Notes: generated by a model from the letters alone, not told the origin. Shown: positions 11,908-23,367, numbered from the stretch's first letter. The stretch is DNA of 64,000 nt from Periplaneta americana (GCF_040183065.1 NC_091127.1:23047891-23111890); one strand, 5' to 3'. Numbers and translations: made by a program.

Positions 11908-12606
11908 CAGGGTGTTTAAAAAATACGGGGCATAATTTCAGGTATGTATTTCCCACATGTAGACAATCAAAATAGTTCATTACAACATGTGTCCGGAAAT
12001 GCTTCATTTCCGAGTTATGGCCTTCACAACACTGAAATTCACCGGAAAGTTTTTCTTTCCGCAGGTCGTTGTCATTACAGAAGATGTTCAAAATGTCTAC
12101 CTCCTGCTTGAATACAGACCTCACATCGCTGTCTCATTCACCTGCGAACACAATCCCAAACTTCAGGAGTATTGCGTATGTCCTCAGAACATGCCACAAT
12201 TCGATTCCGAAGGGATTCCAAATCAGGCACCGGAGACGAATAAGCCAATGATTTTAAATGGCCCCACAAGTAGAAATCGAGAGGGTTCAGATCAGGTGAG
12301 CGTGGAGGCCAAGCAACTAGGCCACCTCTACCTATCCATCAATCAGGAAACCTTCGATCCAAGTACCGGCGAGCCGTACGACTGAAGTGTGCAGGAGCGC
12401 CATCATGCAAGAAGTGAATGTGTTGACGATTGATCAGTGGAGTGTCTTCTAAAACATGAGGTATGGTTCCAGTGAATTTCAATGTTGTGAAGGCCATAAC
12501 ACGGAAATAAAGCATTTCCGGACACATGTTGTAATGAACTATTTTGATTGTCTACATGTGGCAAATACATACCTGAAATTATGCCCCGTATTTTTGAAAC
12601 ACCCTG
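11908..12606 (-). mobile_element. Internally deleted mariner-type element with about 137-bp TIRs
   Basis: The outer ends read CAGGGTGTTTAAAAAATACG and, on the other strand, CAGGGTGTTTCAAAAATACG. The match continues with few mismatches for about 137 bases on each side. TA flanks both ends (11906-11907, 12607-12608). The 699-bp element keeps only the C-terminal part of a transposase on the minus strand. TA duplication, the CAGGGTGTTT end and the transposase motifs place it in the Tc1/mariner superfamily. The right TIR joins directly to the mid-gene region, which shows a large internal deletion. Confidence 0.85.
12075..12527 (-). pseudogene. Mariner-type transposase C-terminal remnant
   Basis: The minus strand encodes LEDTPLINRQHIHFLHDGAP (second catalytic Asp in HDGAPAHF). 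It continues through ARRYLDRRFPD, WIGRGGLVAWPP and PRSPDLNPLDFYLWGHLK (third catalytic Asp) to GGRHFEHLL and a TAA at 12075-12077. In-frame TGA codons fall at 12339-12341 and 12138-12140. By hand count, 36 codons separate the two Asp residues, one of them a stop. The DNA-binding domain and first catalytic Asp are gone. It acts as filler inside a deletion derivative; the element could only be mobilised in trans. Confidence 0.8.
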
Positions 12607-12608
12607 TA

Positions 12609-12830
12609 TATAACAAGTCCCCTGCAATCTGCAAGTATCATGTTTAAGTAGAGGATGAAAGTCAAGGAATATCATGGACAGTTAAAAATCGATCATACTG
12701 GGAATTGATATTTAAGAGTTGTTAATTCATTATAAAAAGTGAATCTGATACAACGTCAATACAAATTAGTAATATTTCCAAGAATATAACTATAAAATAC
12801 AATAATAAATAAATCAGTAAATAAATATTA
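12609..12830. other. Unassigned spacer
   Basis: AT-rich sequence between the mariner-type element and a Tigger fragment; nothing recognised. Confidence 0.4.
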
Positions 12831-13203
12831 CCTAAAACGTTCCAGCAATATCCTTAATAATTGCGCCGCTTTTAGGGCAACGAATAATATTTAGTTTGTC
12901 ATAAATACTCAGACGTGTACGTGTTTATGACATGATGCCTTACCGCTATGCGGGGGCTTGGATTCTCGTCACAACAGACCACGTTGAACTGTTTGCTGCT
13001 TTCGTTAGACTCAAACGCATTCTACTAAATCCACAGTGGAATGTATTCAAACCTTATTGATTTGTACTGAGTTATGCCCTACTTAAATTATTCCCTTGGT
13101 TACATACAAACCGGATGTTAATGTGCATTGTTTTGAGGTATTTCTAATGGGACTTTTGAAATAATTTCTTAAAAACGGGAAAGTTAAAAACAAGGTTTTA
13201 CTG
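12831..13203 (-). mobile_element. pogo/Tigger-type fragment with transposase N-terminus and one TIR
   Basis: The outer end on the minus strand reads CAGTAAAACCTTG and is followed outward by TA (13204-13205). About 270 bases in, an ATG (12931-12933) begins a frame aligning with the cleaner copy at 25389-25490. Both share the words LSI-DK-NII and KDIAG/QDIAG, typical of the N-terminal helix-turn-helix of pogo/CENP-B-like transposases. This copy has a stop as its third codon and another at the end, so it is dead. The rest of the transposase is absent. Confidence 0.65.
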
Positions 13204-13205
13204 TA

Positions 13206-14012
13206 AATGTACGCATTTCGTTTCGTATAGAATCTAAAATTTTAGCGATGTCCGAAGAAAGTAACTGTTCACAGAAGTACTCAACTCAGAAACCCTTATG
13301 GCTGCACCTAAAGCCGATTCGTAGATAAGGTTTTTAAAGTCTCAGTTCCCGGTCGCATCAGCAAGCTTAAAGATGAGGATGAGGGTGGAGTTTGGAGTGG
13401 AGGTTGGAAGCACTCTTCAACGTTATTGTCTGCTGTAGAGAACTCTAGCGGTGGGGTTATTGTGACTTTGCGAAAGGAACGTATTTGTGAGAATGAGATC
13501 ATAGATAACTTGACATATCTCTTACATGGTTATTTCCATTCCTGCATAATACGTTTATTAAGAGTGTGTCATTAAAAGACCGTCGATTTTTATCTCTAAG
13601 CACGCACGTTGCAATTCAGCCACAACGATGGACGCAGATAGACCTGTAACATCAATTTCAATGATATTTAACTTTTTTCCTGGGGAATGTGCTCTGTTGC
13701 TAGGCAACGAAATTGAGCCCTCATATCGCAGGAGGCGATGACCGGCAGTTCGTGACAAGTGCGTGGTGCGTATGAGTGTAAGCAACCGGTTTCACACCTG
13801 AAGTATTTTTAAATCCAGCACTCTGTAAATGTGGCGAATTGCTACACAAAGGAGTGAATCATAAGCTTCTGCATTCAAAACACTCCAAAGAATTCACGGT
13901 TCGTCCGTTAAATTTTCAAGACATAGGCAAGTATTAAAATTAAGTTATAATGTATGCTGAAAGAAGACAGCATTACAGTAGTCTAACAGTGCGACAATAC
14001 GTAGTGTATATA
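13206..14012. other. Unassigned region
   Basis: About 0.8 kb with short frames on the minus strand (13308-13502, 13558-13785) and no recognisable domain, repeat or splice pattern. Confidence 0.4.
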
Positions 14013-14089
14013 CAGGGACATCATTTTATTTTTACTTCAATTTTTATTGTACCTGAGTTTTTTAATGTACTTCACTCCCACCCCTTCTA

Positions 14090-15191
14090 CAGGGACATCA
14101 ATTTATTTTTATTAACATTTCTAATATTAACCTGGCTATACTTTGGATTAATGATTGAGACCCGGAAACACCGTTTGTTACCTCCTTCCATGACTGGAGT
14201 TCGATGATACTGGCGTAAAATACAAACAAATCACTTTACTAGGTATAGGAGGGAAGAAAAGTAGTTCATCCATTTACGTAAAGTAGGAAATATCGCGATT
14301 TTGAGTGTGATAGTTTTCATTAGGTTTTGTTTAATCAACATACAGTACAGTATTAACAGTAAGTGTTTTTACTCACGAACTGAGTTATCCATGCGAACGT
14401 ATTCAATGCAGTGTATATTATACTGTCTACAGTACATTAGCGTACGATATAGAGAATGAAGTTAAAATTAAAAATAATCATAATGTGGATTTTTAAACAT
14501 ATTTTTTAAAATGGTGGCCGTTCATTTCGATACAGGTCTTTTGTGCCTATTATCGCACTATAGACTATTGCATCTAATTCCAATTACCAGTTTCGTCCTA
14601 CATACTTAGTAACTCATGTTGAAATGATTCTGTACCTGCTCTATAAAAGAGTACCTTACGTACTGTAAATTCAGTGTTCACTTCTGCCCGAGCCGCACAG
14701 ATAAAATTACTCAGACATGCTATCTACTGTCCGTCCAAGTGGTTACGTCGCAGGATCGTAGAAAGGGGGAGAATCACGTGACAGTTAATTACTTAACGAG
14801 GCCCTTTTATTTAAGTTATTTTAAACAGTTGCATAATATTATGTAGACGTCCAATTTATTTCTAACAGAAATTAATGTTTTCAGAAAAGAGCTAAGAAAG
14901 CCCAGCCACTAGTCTTTACAGTGGAGCGAGCAGAAGCAGGTGGAGGAAATCGGGATGCGACGTAGGCAAACGGACGACAGTACCTGTGCGAAAATATGAT
15001 TCAATATTGGAAATTTTCGTCACTGGAAAACGCGAACATATTTCTGAAACGTACTATAATCACTAACTCAGTACTGCGGCCTTAGTTCTGTGTGCACAGT
15101 TGGAACTTAGTTAGTAGAAGGGGTGGGAGTGAAGTACATTAAAAAATTCAGGTACAATAAAAGTTGAAGTAAAAATAAAATGATGTCCCTG
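14090..15191 (+). mobile_element. MITE X copy B, nested inside copy A
   Basis: This complete 1,102-bp copy runs from CAGGGACATC (14090) to GATGTCCCTG (15191) in the orientation opposite to copy A. TA at 14088-14089 and 15192-15193 is the duplication. Deleting B plus one TA restores CCCCTTCTACTAATGAAG, the junction seen as CTTCTACTAAGGAAG in the uninterrupted copy at 59866-60941. That comparison fixes the duplication as 2 bp. B is younger than A. Confidence 0.9.
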
Positions 15192-15966
15192 TACTAATGA
15201 AGTTCAACCGTCCTCCACACAGATCCAAGACCGCATATATACAGTCATAGTAGCCTTACGGTCATAGTAAACAGTACGTTCCAAAAACATGTTCGCGTTT
15301 TCCAGTGACGAAAGAGCTTTCAATATTGAATCATTTTCCATTTGCCTACGTCGAATCCCGGTTTCCCCTACTTGCTTCTATTCGCCTCTCTGTAAATGCT
15401 AGTGGCTGGACTGTCTTAGCTCTTTTCTGAGAACATTAACATCTGTTAGGAATTGGACGTCTACGTAATATTATACCCATATAATTGTTTAAAATAACTT
15501 AAATAAAAGGGCCTCGTTAAGTAATTAACTGTCAGGTGATTTCCTCCCTTTCTACGACGCTGCGATGTAACCATTTGGACGGACAGTAGATAGCATGTCT
15601 GAGTAATTTTATCTTTTCGGATCGGGCAGAAGTGAAGATTGAATTTACAGTACGTAAGGTCTCTTTTATAGAGTAGGTACAGAATTATTTCAACATGAGT
15701 TACTGATACGAAGTACGAACCTGGTAATTGGAATTACGTACAATAGTCTATAGTGAGATAATATGCACATTAGAACTGAAGCCTGTATCGAAATGAACGG
15801 CCACCATTTTCAAAAATGTGTTTAAATATCCATATTATAATTATTTTTCAATTTTACTTCACTCTCTATAGTGTACGCTAATGTGCTGTAGACAGTATAA
15901 TATACACTGCATGGAAAGCTCAGTTCGTGAGTAAAAACTCTCATTGTTAATACTGTACTGTATTTT

Positions 15967-16221
15967 TTTTAGTTGGTTATTTAACGACGCTGTATCAACT
16001 ACGAGGTTATTTAGCGTCGATGAGATTGGTGATAGCGAGATGGTATTTGGCGAGATGGGGCCGAGGATTCGCCATAGATTACCTGGCATTCACCTTACGG
16101 TTGGGGAAAACCTCGGAAAAACCCAACCAGGTAATCAGCCCAAGCGGGGATCGAACCCGCGCCCGAACGCAACTTCAGACCGGCAGGCAAGCGCCTTAAC
16201 CGACTGAGCCACGCCGGTGGC
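15967..16221 (-). mobile_element. tRNA-derived SINE family 2, copy 1
   Basis: The minus-strand head contains box A TGGCTCAGTCGG and box B GGTTCGATCCC. A core with ACCTGGTTGGG and TTTTTCCGAGGTTTTCCCC follows, then a tail complementary to TTATTTAACGACGCTG. TACTGTATTTT occurs at 15956-15966 and 16222-16232, an 11-bp target duplication. The SINE sits inside MITE X copy A. Head and family-specific body differ from SINE 1, but the core and 3' tail are shared. Confidence 0.9.
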
Positions 16222-16480
16222 TACTGTATTTTGATTAAACAAAAACCTAATGAAAAATTATCAAACTCTAAATCCTGGTATTTCCTACTTTACGTAAATG
16301 AACTACTTTTCTTCCCTCCTATACCTAGTAAAGTGATTTGTTTGTATATTACGTCAGTATCATCGAACTCCAGTCGTGGAAGGGAGTAGTAAACAGTGTT
16401 TCCGGTTCTTAATCGTTGATCCAAAGGTATAGCCAGGTAAATACCAGAAATGTTAGTAAAAATAAAATAATGTCCCTGTA

Positions 16481-16993
16481 TAATCCCCATAAAAATTACA
16501 ATCTTTATTCCTTATACTTCCTTTAATTTGATAAAATACAATAGTTTCCACTTTTCAACCTCCTTAACAATCTTCTGCATTTGCATAATTAGACCATGTC
16601 ATCTCCCGAGTAACATCGTTTTGTTTTCCATTATAATTTTGATTTTCACCACATATAACTTGAAACCCTTGGCGCTTGCAGGATATCCTATAATCACGTT
16701 TCTATAACGAATAATTTATTTTTATGTTTTTGTTTCACTAATTGCGTTTCATCTTTTTTTACAGTTGAATTACATATTGCGAGACTTGCGTTTTATGCAG
16801 ACTATTTCCGCTCCATGGAACTGAAATGAAAAATCGTTGTTACATTCAGCATCATTATCCGTAAGGTCAAATGGACAGAGTTGCAATGTCACCGCGATAT
16901 TTTATCCGCGATTCTGACTTCCACTGCAGGGACAAAAATTGTCCATTCTGCGAAACAGACGAAGACCTCGCTCAAGGTCGTGATGACGTCACA
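16481..16993. other. Unassigned region
   Basis: About 0.5 kb of AT-rich sequence without recognised features. Confidence 0.4.
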
Positions 16994-16995
16994 TA

Positions 16996-17209
16996 GGGGA
17001 GAGTCGGGTAGTATCGGACATCGGGTAATATCGGACAGTGAGTTTCTTTCATTTACCACACGATGATAGTACCTGATTGACATGGTTACGTTTCTGTGAT
17101 GTCGCATAGAGAAACGTAACCATGTCAATCAGGTACTACCATATGGTGGTAGATGAAAGAAACGCACTGTCCGATACTACCCGATGTCCGATACTTCCCC
17201 ACTCTCCCC
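16996..17209. mobile_element. Foldback MITE (214 bp), TA-flanked
   Basis: The left arm begins GGGGAGAGTCGGGTAGTATC and the right arm is its inverted counterpart ending CTCTCCCC. Pairing continues through ATCGGACAGTG, CTTTCAT and AGTACCTGATTGACATGG, so almost the whole element is one hairpin with a short loop near 17105. TA flanks both ends (16994-16995, 17210-17211). It has no coding capacity. Its structure suggests a Tc1/mariner-dependent MITE. Confidence 0.85.
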
Positions 17210-17365
17210 TACTTTTATCTCAAAAAGTGGAATTTTTAGTGTGCTTTGGGACACTGCTACAATGCATGAATCACTGGTCTTCTGGATATCAAACACAGTT
17301 CATCCTCGACACGATGAATATACTTTGTTTTTGTTTCATTTTTTTACAATCTTGTCCTACCGTAG

Positions 17366-18115
17366 TACTTACTTACAAATGGCTTTTAAGGAACCCGCAG
17401 GTTCATTGCCGCCCTCACATAAACCCGCCATAGGTCCCTATCCTGTGCAAGATTAATCCACTCTCTATCATTATATCCCACCTCCCTCAAATCCATGTTA
17501 ATATTATCCTCCCGTCTATGTCTCGGCCTCTCCAAACGTCTTTTTCCTTCCGGTCCCCTATATGCATTTCTGGATTCGCCCATACGTACTACATGCCCTA
17601 CCCATTTCAAACGTCTGAATTTAATGTTCCTAATTATGTCAGGTGAAGAATACAATGCGCGTCGTTCTGAGATATGTAACTTTTTCCATTCTCCTGTAAC
17701 TTCATCCCTCTTAGCCCCGAATATTTTCCTAAGAATCTTATTCTCAAAGACCCTTAATCTCTGTTCCTCTCTCAAAGTGAGAGTCCAAGTTTCACAACCA
17801 CACAGAGAAACCGGTAATATAACTGTTTTATAAATCCTAACTTTCAGATTTTTTGACAGCAGACTGGATGACAAAAGCTTCTCAACCGAATAATAACACG
17901 CATTTCCCATATTTATTCTGCGTTTAATTTCCTCCCGAGTGTCATTTGTATTTGTTACTGTTGCTCCAAGATATTTGAATTTCTCCACCTTTTTCGAAGG
18001 ATAAATCTCCAATTCTTATGTTTCCATTTCGTACAATATTCTGGCCACGCGACATAATCATATACTTCGTCTTTTCGGGATTTACTTCCAAACCTATCGC
18101 TTTACTTGCTTCATA
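17366..18115 (-). mobile_element. LINE-A copy 3, 5'-truncated
   Basis: The minus strand holds an open frame of 208 codons (18012-17386). It starts KVEKFKYLGATVTNTND and continues through SLCGCETWTL, LKWVGHVVRM and DREWINLAQDRDLWRVYV, the RT C-terminal region of family A. The TAA is followed after about 12 bases by the TAAGTAAG tail (complement of CTTACTTA at 17366-17373). The frame extends further upstream to about 18115 with breaks. No catalytic YADD, no endonuclease. The longest clean stretch of this family here. Confidence 0.85.
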
Positions 18116-18536
18116 GACAAACCCCGTCTGTTACCCTCAACTTTCCTGATTTCCTACTGCAGTAGTAAAAGTAAACAACTTTCATTTGTTTAAAAGTTGA
18201 TAAACGATGCAAGGCCTACATTTATTTAACAATGGTTGCATTGAATTACTCAATCCTCAATTTTTATGTTTTATCCACAACTTTTAAAGACATATCAATA
18301 TGGACATTGCAGTTAGCGCAATAATTATTTATAGCCGTTAAAAAATGAGAGTATTTCACAATTCTTTGGGCGAAAATGGCTCTTAAACAAAACACTACCT
18401 CCAAGAGAGACGTAGGCGCAGTTCAGAAAGCGTTAGTACTGTCAAAGCCACCTAGATGTTTTCACCTCAACATAATGAACATGACTGAACAGTCTGATGG
18501 TTAACCAAAATTACTGCATTACATATTAATAAGTAC

Positions 18537-18616
<80 letters not shown>

Positions 18617-18652
18617 TGAACGTTGATTTAAGCAACAACAAATCAAATTACT
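18116..18652. other. Unassigned region ending in an (AAT)n tract
   Basis: Nothing recognised at 18116-18535. An (AAT)n microsatellite runs at about 18536-18615 and abuts the 5' edge of LINE-B copy 1. Confidence 0.5.
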
Positions 18653-19560
18653 TCTTCTACAGTTTATTACGCACAATATAGGCCTACTTAATTTTATTTC
18701 AATCGGTAATTATGTATGGAATTATAGGATGGGGTAGCTTATTTAAATCCAATTTTAATCCACTTTATTTATTACAAAAGAAAATAATTAAAATATGTCT
18801 TCATAAACCTATCGATTTTCCATCTCAAAAATTAATTTTAGACTTTAATGTTCTTAACGTAAGACAGATTTATTATATTGCATTAATAAAATTCATACAT
18901 AAAAATCGAAATAATTTTGAATTGTATTCTCATAGTTATGAAACAAAAAGTATGAATTCTCTTAAGATTGTTTGAACCAAAATGCAACACTGTTACAGTA
19001 TTTAATCGTAGTAGTAATTCAGGCCCAAGAATATATAACAAATTTATGTTTAAATATTCCAATCTTGTCAATTCTAATAGTTCTAGTATTAAATTTAAAG
19101 AGTTATGTATGGATTTTATAAAAATTGAAAAATTGTAAATTTAAATTTATATATTCTTATTGTGCAGTAGACATAAAACAAATTCTATTATATACTTATT
19201 AATTTCAATTCAGGGATCCGCCCCTGAGTAAGAGTTCTACTCTTTCAGGGGCGAATCGCCCTGGTTGGCAAGTTGGTATAGCGCTGGCCTTCTATGCCCA
19301 AGGTTGCGGGTTCGATCCCGGGCCAGGTCGATGGCATTTAAGTGTGCTTAAATGTGACAGGCTCATGTCAGTAGATTTACTGGCATGTAAAAGAACTCCT
19401 GTGGGACAAAATTCCGGCACATCCGGCGACGCTGATATAACCTCTGCAGTTGCGAGCGTCGTTAAATAAAACATAACATTAACATTCAGGGGCGAGCTAA
19501 AGTTTTTCTGTATATATTATATCTTATGTTACAATTATTAGCAAAAATAAATAAATAAAT
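18653..19560 (+). mobile_element. LINE-B copy 1, 5'-truncated, carrying a SINE
   Basis: The C-terminal RT region of a second LINE family is encoded from about 18700 (MYGIIGWGSLFKSNFNPLYL, LLQKKIIKICLHKPIDFPSQ). The frame breaks at about 18975, where the second copy (34613-35280) reads through. The end of the protein, IKIEKL, is at 19136. The 3' UTR includes a short foldback (ATCCGCCCCTGAG ... CTTTCAGGGGCGA), interrupted there by a SINE (19255-19484), and ends in (AAAT)n at 19540-19563. The LYLLQKKIIKI context is typical of Jockey/CR1-group C-termini. Confidence 0.8.
19255..19484 (+). mobile_element. tRNA-derived SINE family 3, full copy
   Basis: Box A TTGGCAAGTTGG (19265-19276) and box B GGTTCGATCCC (19309-19319) mark the tRNA-like head. 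The body includes TGACAGGCTCATGTCAGTAG, and the tail reads GCGTCGTTAAATAAAACATA. TTCAGGGGCGA at 19244-19254 and 19485-19495 is a perfect 11-bp duplication. The uninterrupted target can be seen in LINE-B copy 2, which confirms the boundaries. A 5'-shortened relative is at 58378-58560. Confidence 0.93.
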
Positions 19561-19563
19561 AAA

Positions 19564-19894
19564 TATAGATTGTCCAGCACAGATTCTAATAATATTTGGA
19601 AAACAATGCAGAAGAGTAAATAAACTCGGGTCAGTTTACACGGTATTGTTTTAGCTTGTAATGTGGTTTAAGAAACAGTTTGGTTTGCCTACATATTTAA
19701 TACATGCCACTGCCACAATAGTTTTGAAAAAAATCATATCAAATTTTAAATAATCATTTACACTCTTAAGATATATTTTAATTAGATTTTAGTACACATA
19801 TCAATTCCTTTTTCTTCTTCTTCTTATTCTACTCTGTATTTATATTTGTCAGTATATTGAGGCTTAAGAGTCTACCTCCGTTGGGAGGTTTGTA
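19564..19894 (+). repeat. Unassigned sequence ending in a probable LINE 3' terminus
   Basis: The last 60 bases (TTGAGGCTTAAGAGTCTACC, TCCGTTGGGAGG, TTTGTAATAAATGAATAA) look like an insect LINE 3' end running into its repeat tail. Upstream sequence is not recognised. Confidence 0.4.
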
Positions 19895-20567
19895 ATAAAT
19901 GAATAAATGAATCAATGAATGAATCAATAAATCAATGAATGAATTAATCAATGAATGAATGAATCAATGAATCAATGAATGAATAAATGAATAAATGAAT
20001 AAATGAATGAATGAACAAATGAACAAACGAACAAATAAACGAACAAACAAATAAACAAACAAACAAATAAACAAACAAACAAATAAACAAACAAACAAAT
20101 AAACAAACAAACAAACAAACAAATAAACAAACAAATAAACAAACAAATAAACAAACAAACAAATAAACAAACAAACAAATAAACAAACAAATAAACAAAT
20201 AAACAAACAAACAAATAAACAAATAAACAAACAAACAAACAAATAAACAAACAAATAAACAAACAAACAAACAAATAAACAAACAAATAAACAAACAAAC
20301 AAATAAACAAACAAATAAACAAATAAACAAACAAACAAATAAACAAGCAAACAAATAAACAAATCAACAAATAAACACATAAACAAACAAATAAATAAAC
20401 AAACAAACAAATAAACAAATAAATAAACAAACAAATAAACAAATAAACAAACAAACAAATAAACAAACAAACAAATAAATAAATAAACAAACAAACAAAT
20501 AAACAAACTAAGAAACAAACAAATAAACAAACAAGTATACAAGTAAATAAATAAATAAATAAATAAT
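19895..20567. repeat. Long tetranucleotide array (AATG, then CAAA/TAAA)
   Basis: The array starts as (AATG/AATC)n to about 20030 and becomes mixed AAAC and AAAT units for more than 500 bases. Three minus-strand frames of 136-226 codons made of Leu, Phe, Val, Cys, Tyr and Ile are artefacts of a repeat without stop codons. It appears to grow from a LINE 3' tail on its left. Confidence 0.95.
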
Positions 20568-22183
20568 GGGTGTTACGACTTATGGAGAGAGAAATCACTT
20601 TATGATTATGAATGACACGAAATATTCTACTATCATGGAGCAAGTGATTCAAACCGCACCAGTAAATCTTCAGTGTTTGAACGAATGCGTAAGAAATAAT
20701 CTTCTTTTCTCATACTACATAAACGCGTACCATCAGTGAAATTGTCAATACTTCAGCATCAGAAAGAATGCATAAAGCATACCGCAGAACTCAAGCGAAA
20801 TGGAACCGAAGACATGCCAGATATCCACATTCAGAAAATTAACATTGCTCAAGTTTCTACACAACTACTCTAATTTCTCACCTGAAGAAGGTTTCTTTAC
20901 TGTGGCCCGTGACCTATCGACTATACGCTGTCAGCACACTTACCTGCAAAAAAGAAAAAAAGAACATATGATAAGTAATGCATGCATACAAATGGATTTT
21001 GAATTAAATCAACTTCAGTATCATAGCAACAATTAAAAAAAAACAATCACACACTGCTATAATAAGAATCTATCACAATATTATATCGTTCAGATTTTAT
21101 CATTTCTCCCAAATAATTTATGAATGATTGACTGACAAGAATTTAGAATAGAACAAACTAAAGTTAAGTTCCAAAAGGGGTACAGAACAGATCACGTGAG
21201 AAGGTGCATATATGTAATACGGTGGTGGTAATAGTGATGGTTTTGGTGACGATGACGATGTGATGGTGATAGTGTGATAATGTGATAATGTAGTGACTGT
21301 GATTACTGAATTTTATGGTATTCAGAGAATACGATCCGACAAGAAGAAAAACTGTCGTAAATAACAAATAGCAGGAAACGTTAGTTTTTTTAACCCTTTT
21401 GGAAATTACATTTGGCAAGAGAAAAAACTACACAGCAGAAAAATAAAAATTAAAGCGGTTAGTAAACCTAACTATGACATTACAGATCAATGTAATATCC
21501 ATTGATGACAACACACAGGGACAATGAAATAACCGTATTAATGACATGAAATCAAATAGGACAGTGCAAGTGATTAGAGATGAATTATTACATGTTCTGA
21601 TAGATCCATCGAAAAGTGGGAGAGAGTCATATTCTATCTGTAACATTTATAACGCAACTGAATATATGGAGAAGGAAAATGAAAACAAGTTCAAAACATT
21701 TTTATCTAACATACATAACAATCATTTACTTAAAATAAAAACAAAGAACACTATTAATAAACGTTCTTGCATTTATTTTATATGACAGCAAATACTGAAT
21801 AACGAAAGCAGCAAAGAGATAAAGCAGAACACTCTCGTAAGGGAACGAGGTAGTGAATAGGGTTCAAAAACCCGATTTTTTGTTTTTAAAAAAGTACAAA
21901 ACTTGCTCTTTAAACAATATAAATATTGTGGGGGGGGGGGTACTTTTGCAGATAAGCCCTTTAAATTACCTCTTCAAATTTGGCGGTGCATGTAATTCAT
22001 ACATTCTTTTTTTTTTTAATCCAGTTTTCCACAAGTTGACATTTTTCAAACTTGAGTGCATTTTTCTCTGAAATTACTGAATCAATTTACATGAAATTTT
22101 TACAGTGTTTTCTGCAGGCTGTGTTCTATAAAGTAGACCTACGGGTTTAAGAATATCACATACATAACACGAGAAAAAATATA
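20568..22183. other. Unassigned region, 1.6 kb
   Basis: Short frames (20800-21036, 21546-21785) have no recognisable motif. At 21170-21405 the inverted words TTCCAAAAGGGGTA and AACCCTTTTGGAA bracket a GTGATGGT-rich stretch and could be a small TIR element. A G10 run lies near 21932-21941. Confidence 0.4.
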
Positions 22184-22185
22184 TA

Positions 22186-22936
22186 CAGGGTGATTCACAA
22201 GGATTTACCGACCTTTACGGAGCTTATTTCCGAAGACATTCTGAGCAAAAAATGTCACATAAACATTTGTCCTAATCTCTATACTTTCGGAGTTACACTA
22301 ATTTTAAATTGTTTGTAAAATACCATTATTCTTGAGTTCTAAAGGTAAAAGAATATTACAAATAAAGAATGAACTATTCAGGAGATCATTTCTTTAAGTA
22401 GCTACTATTCTGAAGCTAAAAATGTGTCGTGAATTCCACTGTTGCTTTGTACAGTTTTTTTATTTTATTTTTTTTAAGTACAAAATTACATTTTCTTTCG
22501 CCTTTATCGCAAAAATTGTTACAAATTACGCCACTCTTGTAAATTCTTCAAGACTGTACATTAGGATCCATAATTAAACTGTAAAGAATCAAGTTCCTAA
22601 AATCGTATGACCTGAACAATTTTTGTGATAAGTTCATAAGAATAATGTCATTTTTAGTTAAAAATTTAAAAACAAAATCTGTAGAAAGCAACTGACAACA
22701 CATTTGTAGCTTCAGAACACTAGCCAATTAAATGATACTTCTAAATAATTCATTCTCTCTTTGTAAAATTCTTTTACCCTTAAAACTAAATAAAAAAGGT
22801 ATTTTACTAATAACTTCAAATTAGTGAAAATCTGAAAATATTGAGATTAGGACAAATGTTTATATGACTTTTTTTGCTCAGAATGTCTTCGGAAATAAGC
22901 TCCGTAAGTGATGGTAAATCCTCGTGAATCACCCTG
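22186..22936. mobile_element. Foldback MITE (751 bp) of mariner type
   Basis: The left end reads CAGGGTGATTCACAAGGATT and the right end, on the other strand, CAGGGTGATTCACGAGGATT. Pairing continues with mismatches for more than 120 bases (ACGGAGCTTATTTCCGAAGA, CATTCTGAGCAAAAAA). Weaker matches continue towards the middle, so the element is essentially two inverted halves. TA flanks both sides. No transposase frame exists. CAGGGTGATTCA and a TA duplication suggest mariner-type mobilisation. Confidence 0.85.
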
Positions 22937-22938
22937 TA

Positions 22939-23367
22939 TATGCATTGAAAAAAAATGTTAAACTAAGTTCAATATTTTTTCTATTTCACTAGGAGTGAAG
23001 TATATAACTCAATTTTGCTTTAGAATTTACAATATACTACATAAGTTAAAAAAATACAAGGTATATGAGTGGAGATTGTAGCAAGTAATGTGCATCTGAA
23101 GAATGTAGTACACTTAGCAAAGTGGGAAAACAGGCTATCAGTTAGGGCGTTTCTTTTGCACTTGGATACGAAACTAATTAGTTGTTTTTTATACCACTAA
23201 ATTCAGAATGACTGATTGTATAAGCATGGAAATTATTATTCCACTCTGAGCACTAAAAGCTGGAAAATATTGAATTAAACTTTTGTACCGAAATTTTTTA
23301 ATCGCAGAGCAATCACTACCCACGCCCCTTAAACAAATTATAAAACATCAGCATAATATTTATTTAT
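22939..23367. other. Unassigned region
   Basis: About 430 bases of AT-rich sequence between the MITE and the palindrome; nothing recognised. Confidence 0.4.

Larger units (their letters stand above)
14013..16478 (-). mobile_element. MITE X copy A, interrupted by X copy B and a SINE
   Basis: X elements are about 1.1 kb and end in CAGGGACATCATTTTATTTT at both termini in inverted orientation. Copy A lies on the minus strand: its end is at 14013-14087, then copy B intervenes, and A resumes at 15194 and finishes at 16478. TA flanks A at 14011-14012 and 16479-16480. SINE family 2 is inserted at 15967-16221. Removing both inserts leaves a sequence collinear with the copy at 59866-60941. No transposase frame is present, so X is non-autonomous. 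TIR and TA duplication suggest Tc1/mariner-type mobilisation. Confidence 0.85.

Noticed and set aside
17495..17833. Plus-strand ORFs at 17122-17833, 51650-51859, 55383-55905 and 43863-44249
   Set aside because: Antisense shadows of LINE-A or LINE-C reverse transcriptase frames.
19944..20652. Minus-strand ORFs of 136-226 codons with Leu-Phe-Val-Cys-Tyr repeats resembling membrane segments
   Set aside because: Product of a 4-bp array read in three frames; no unique sequence.
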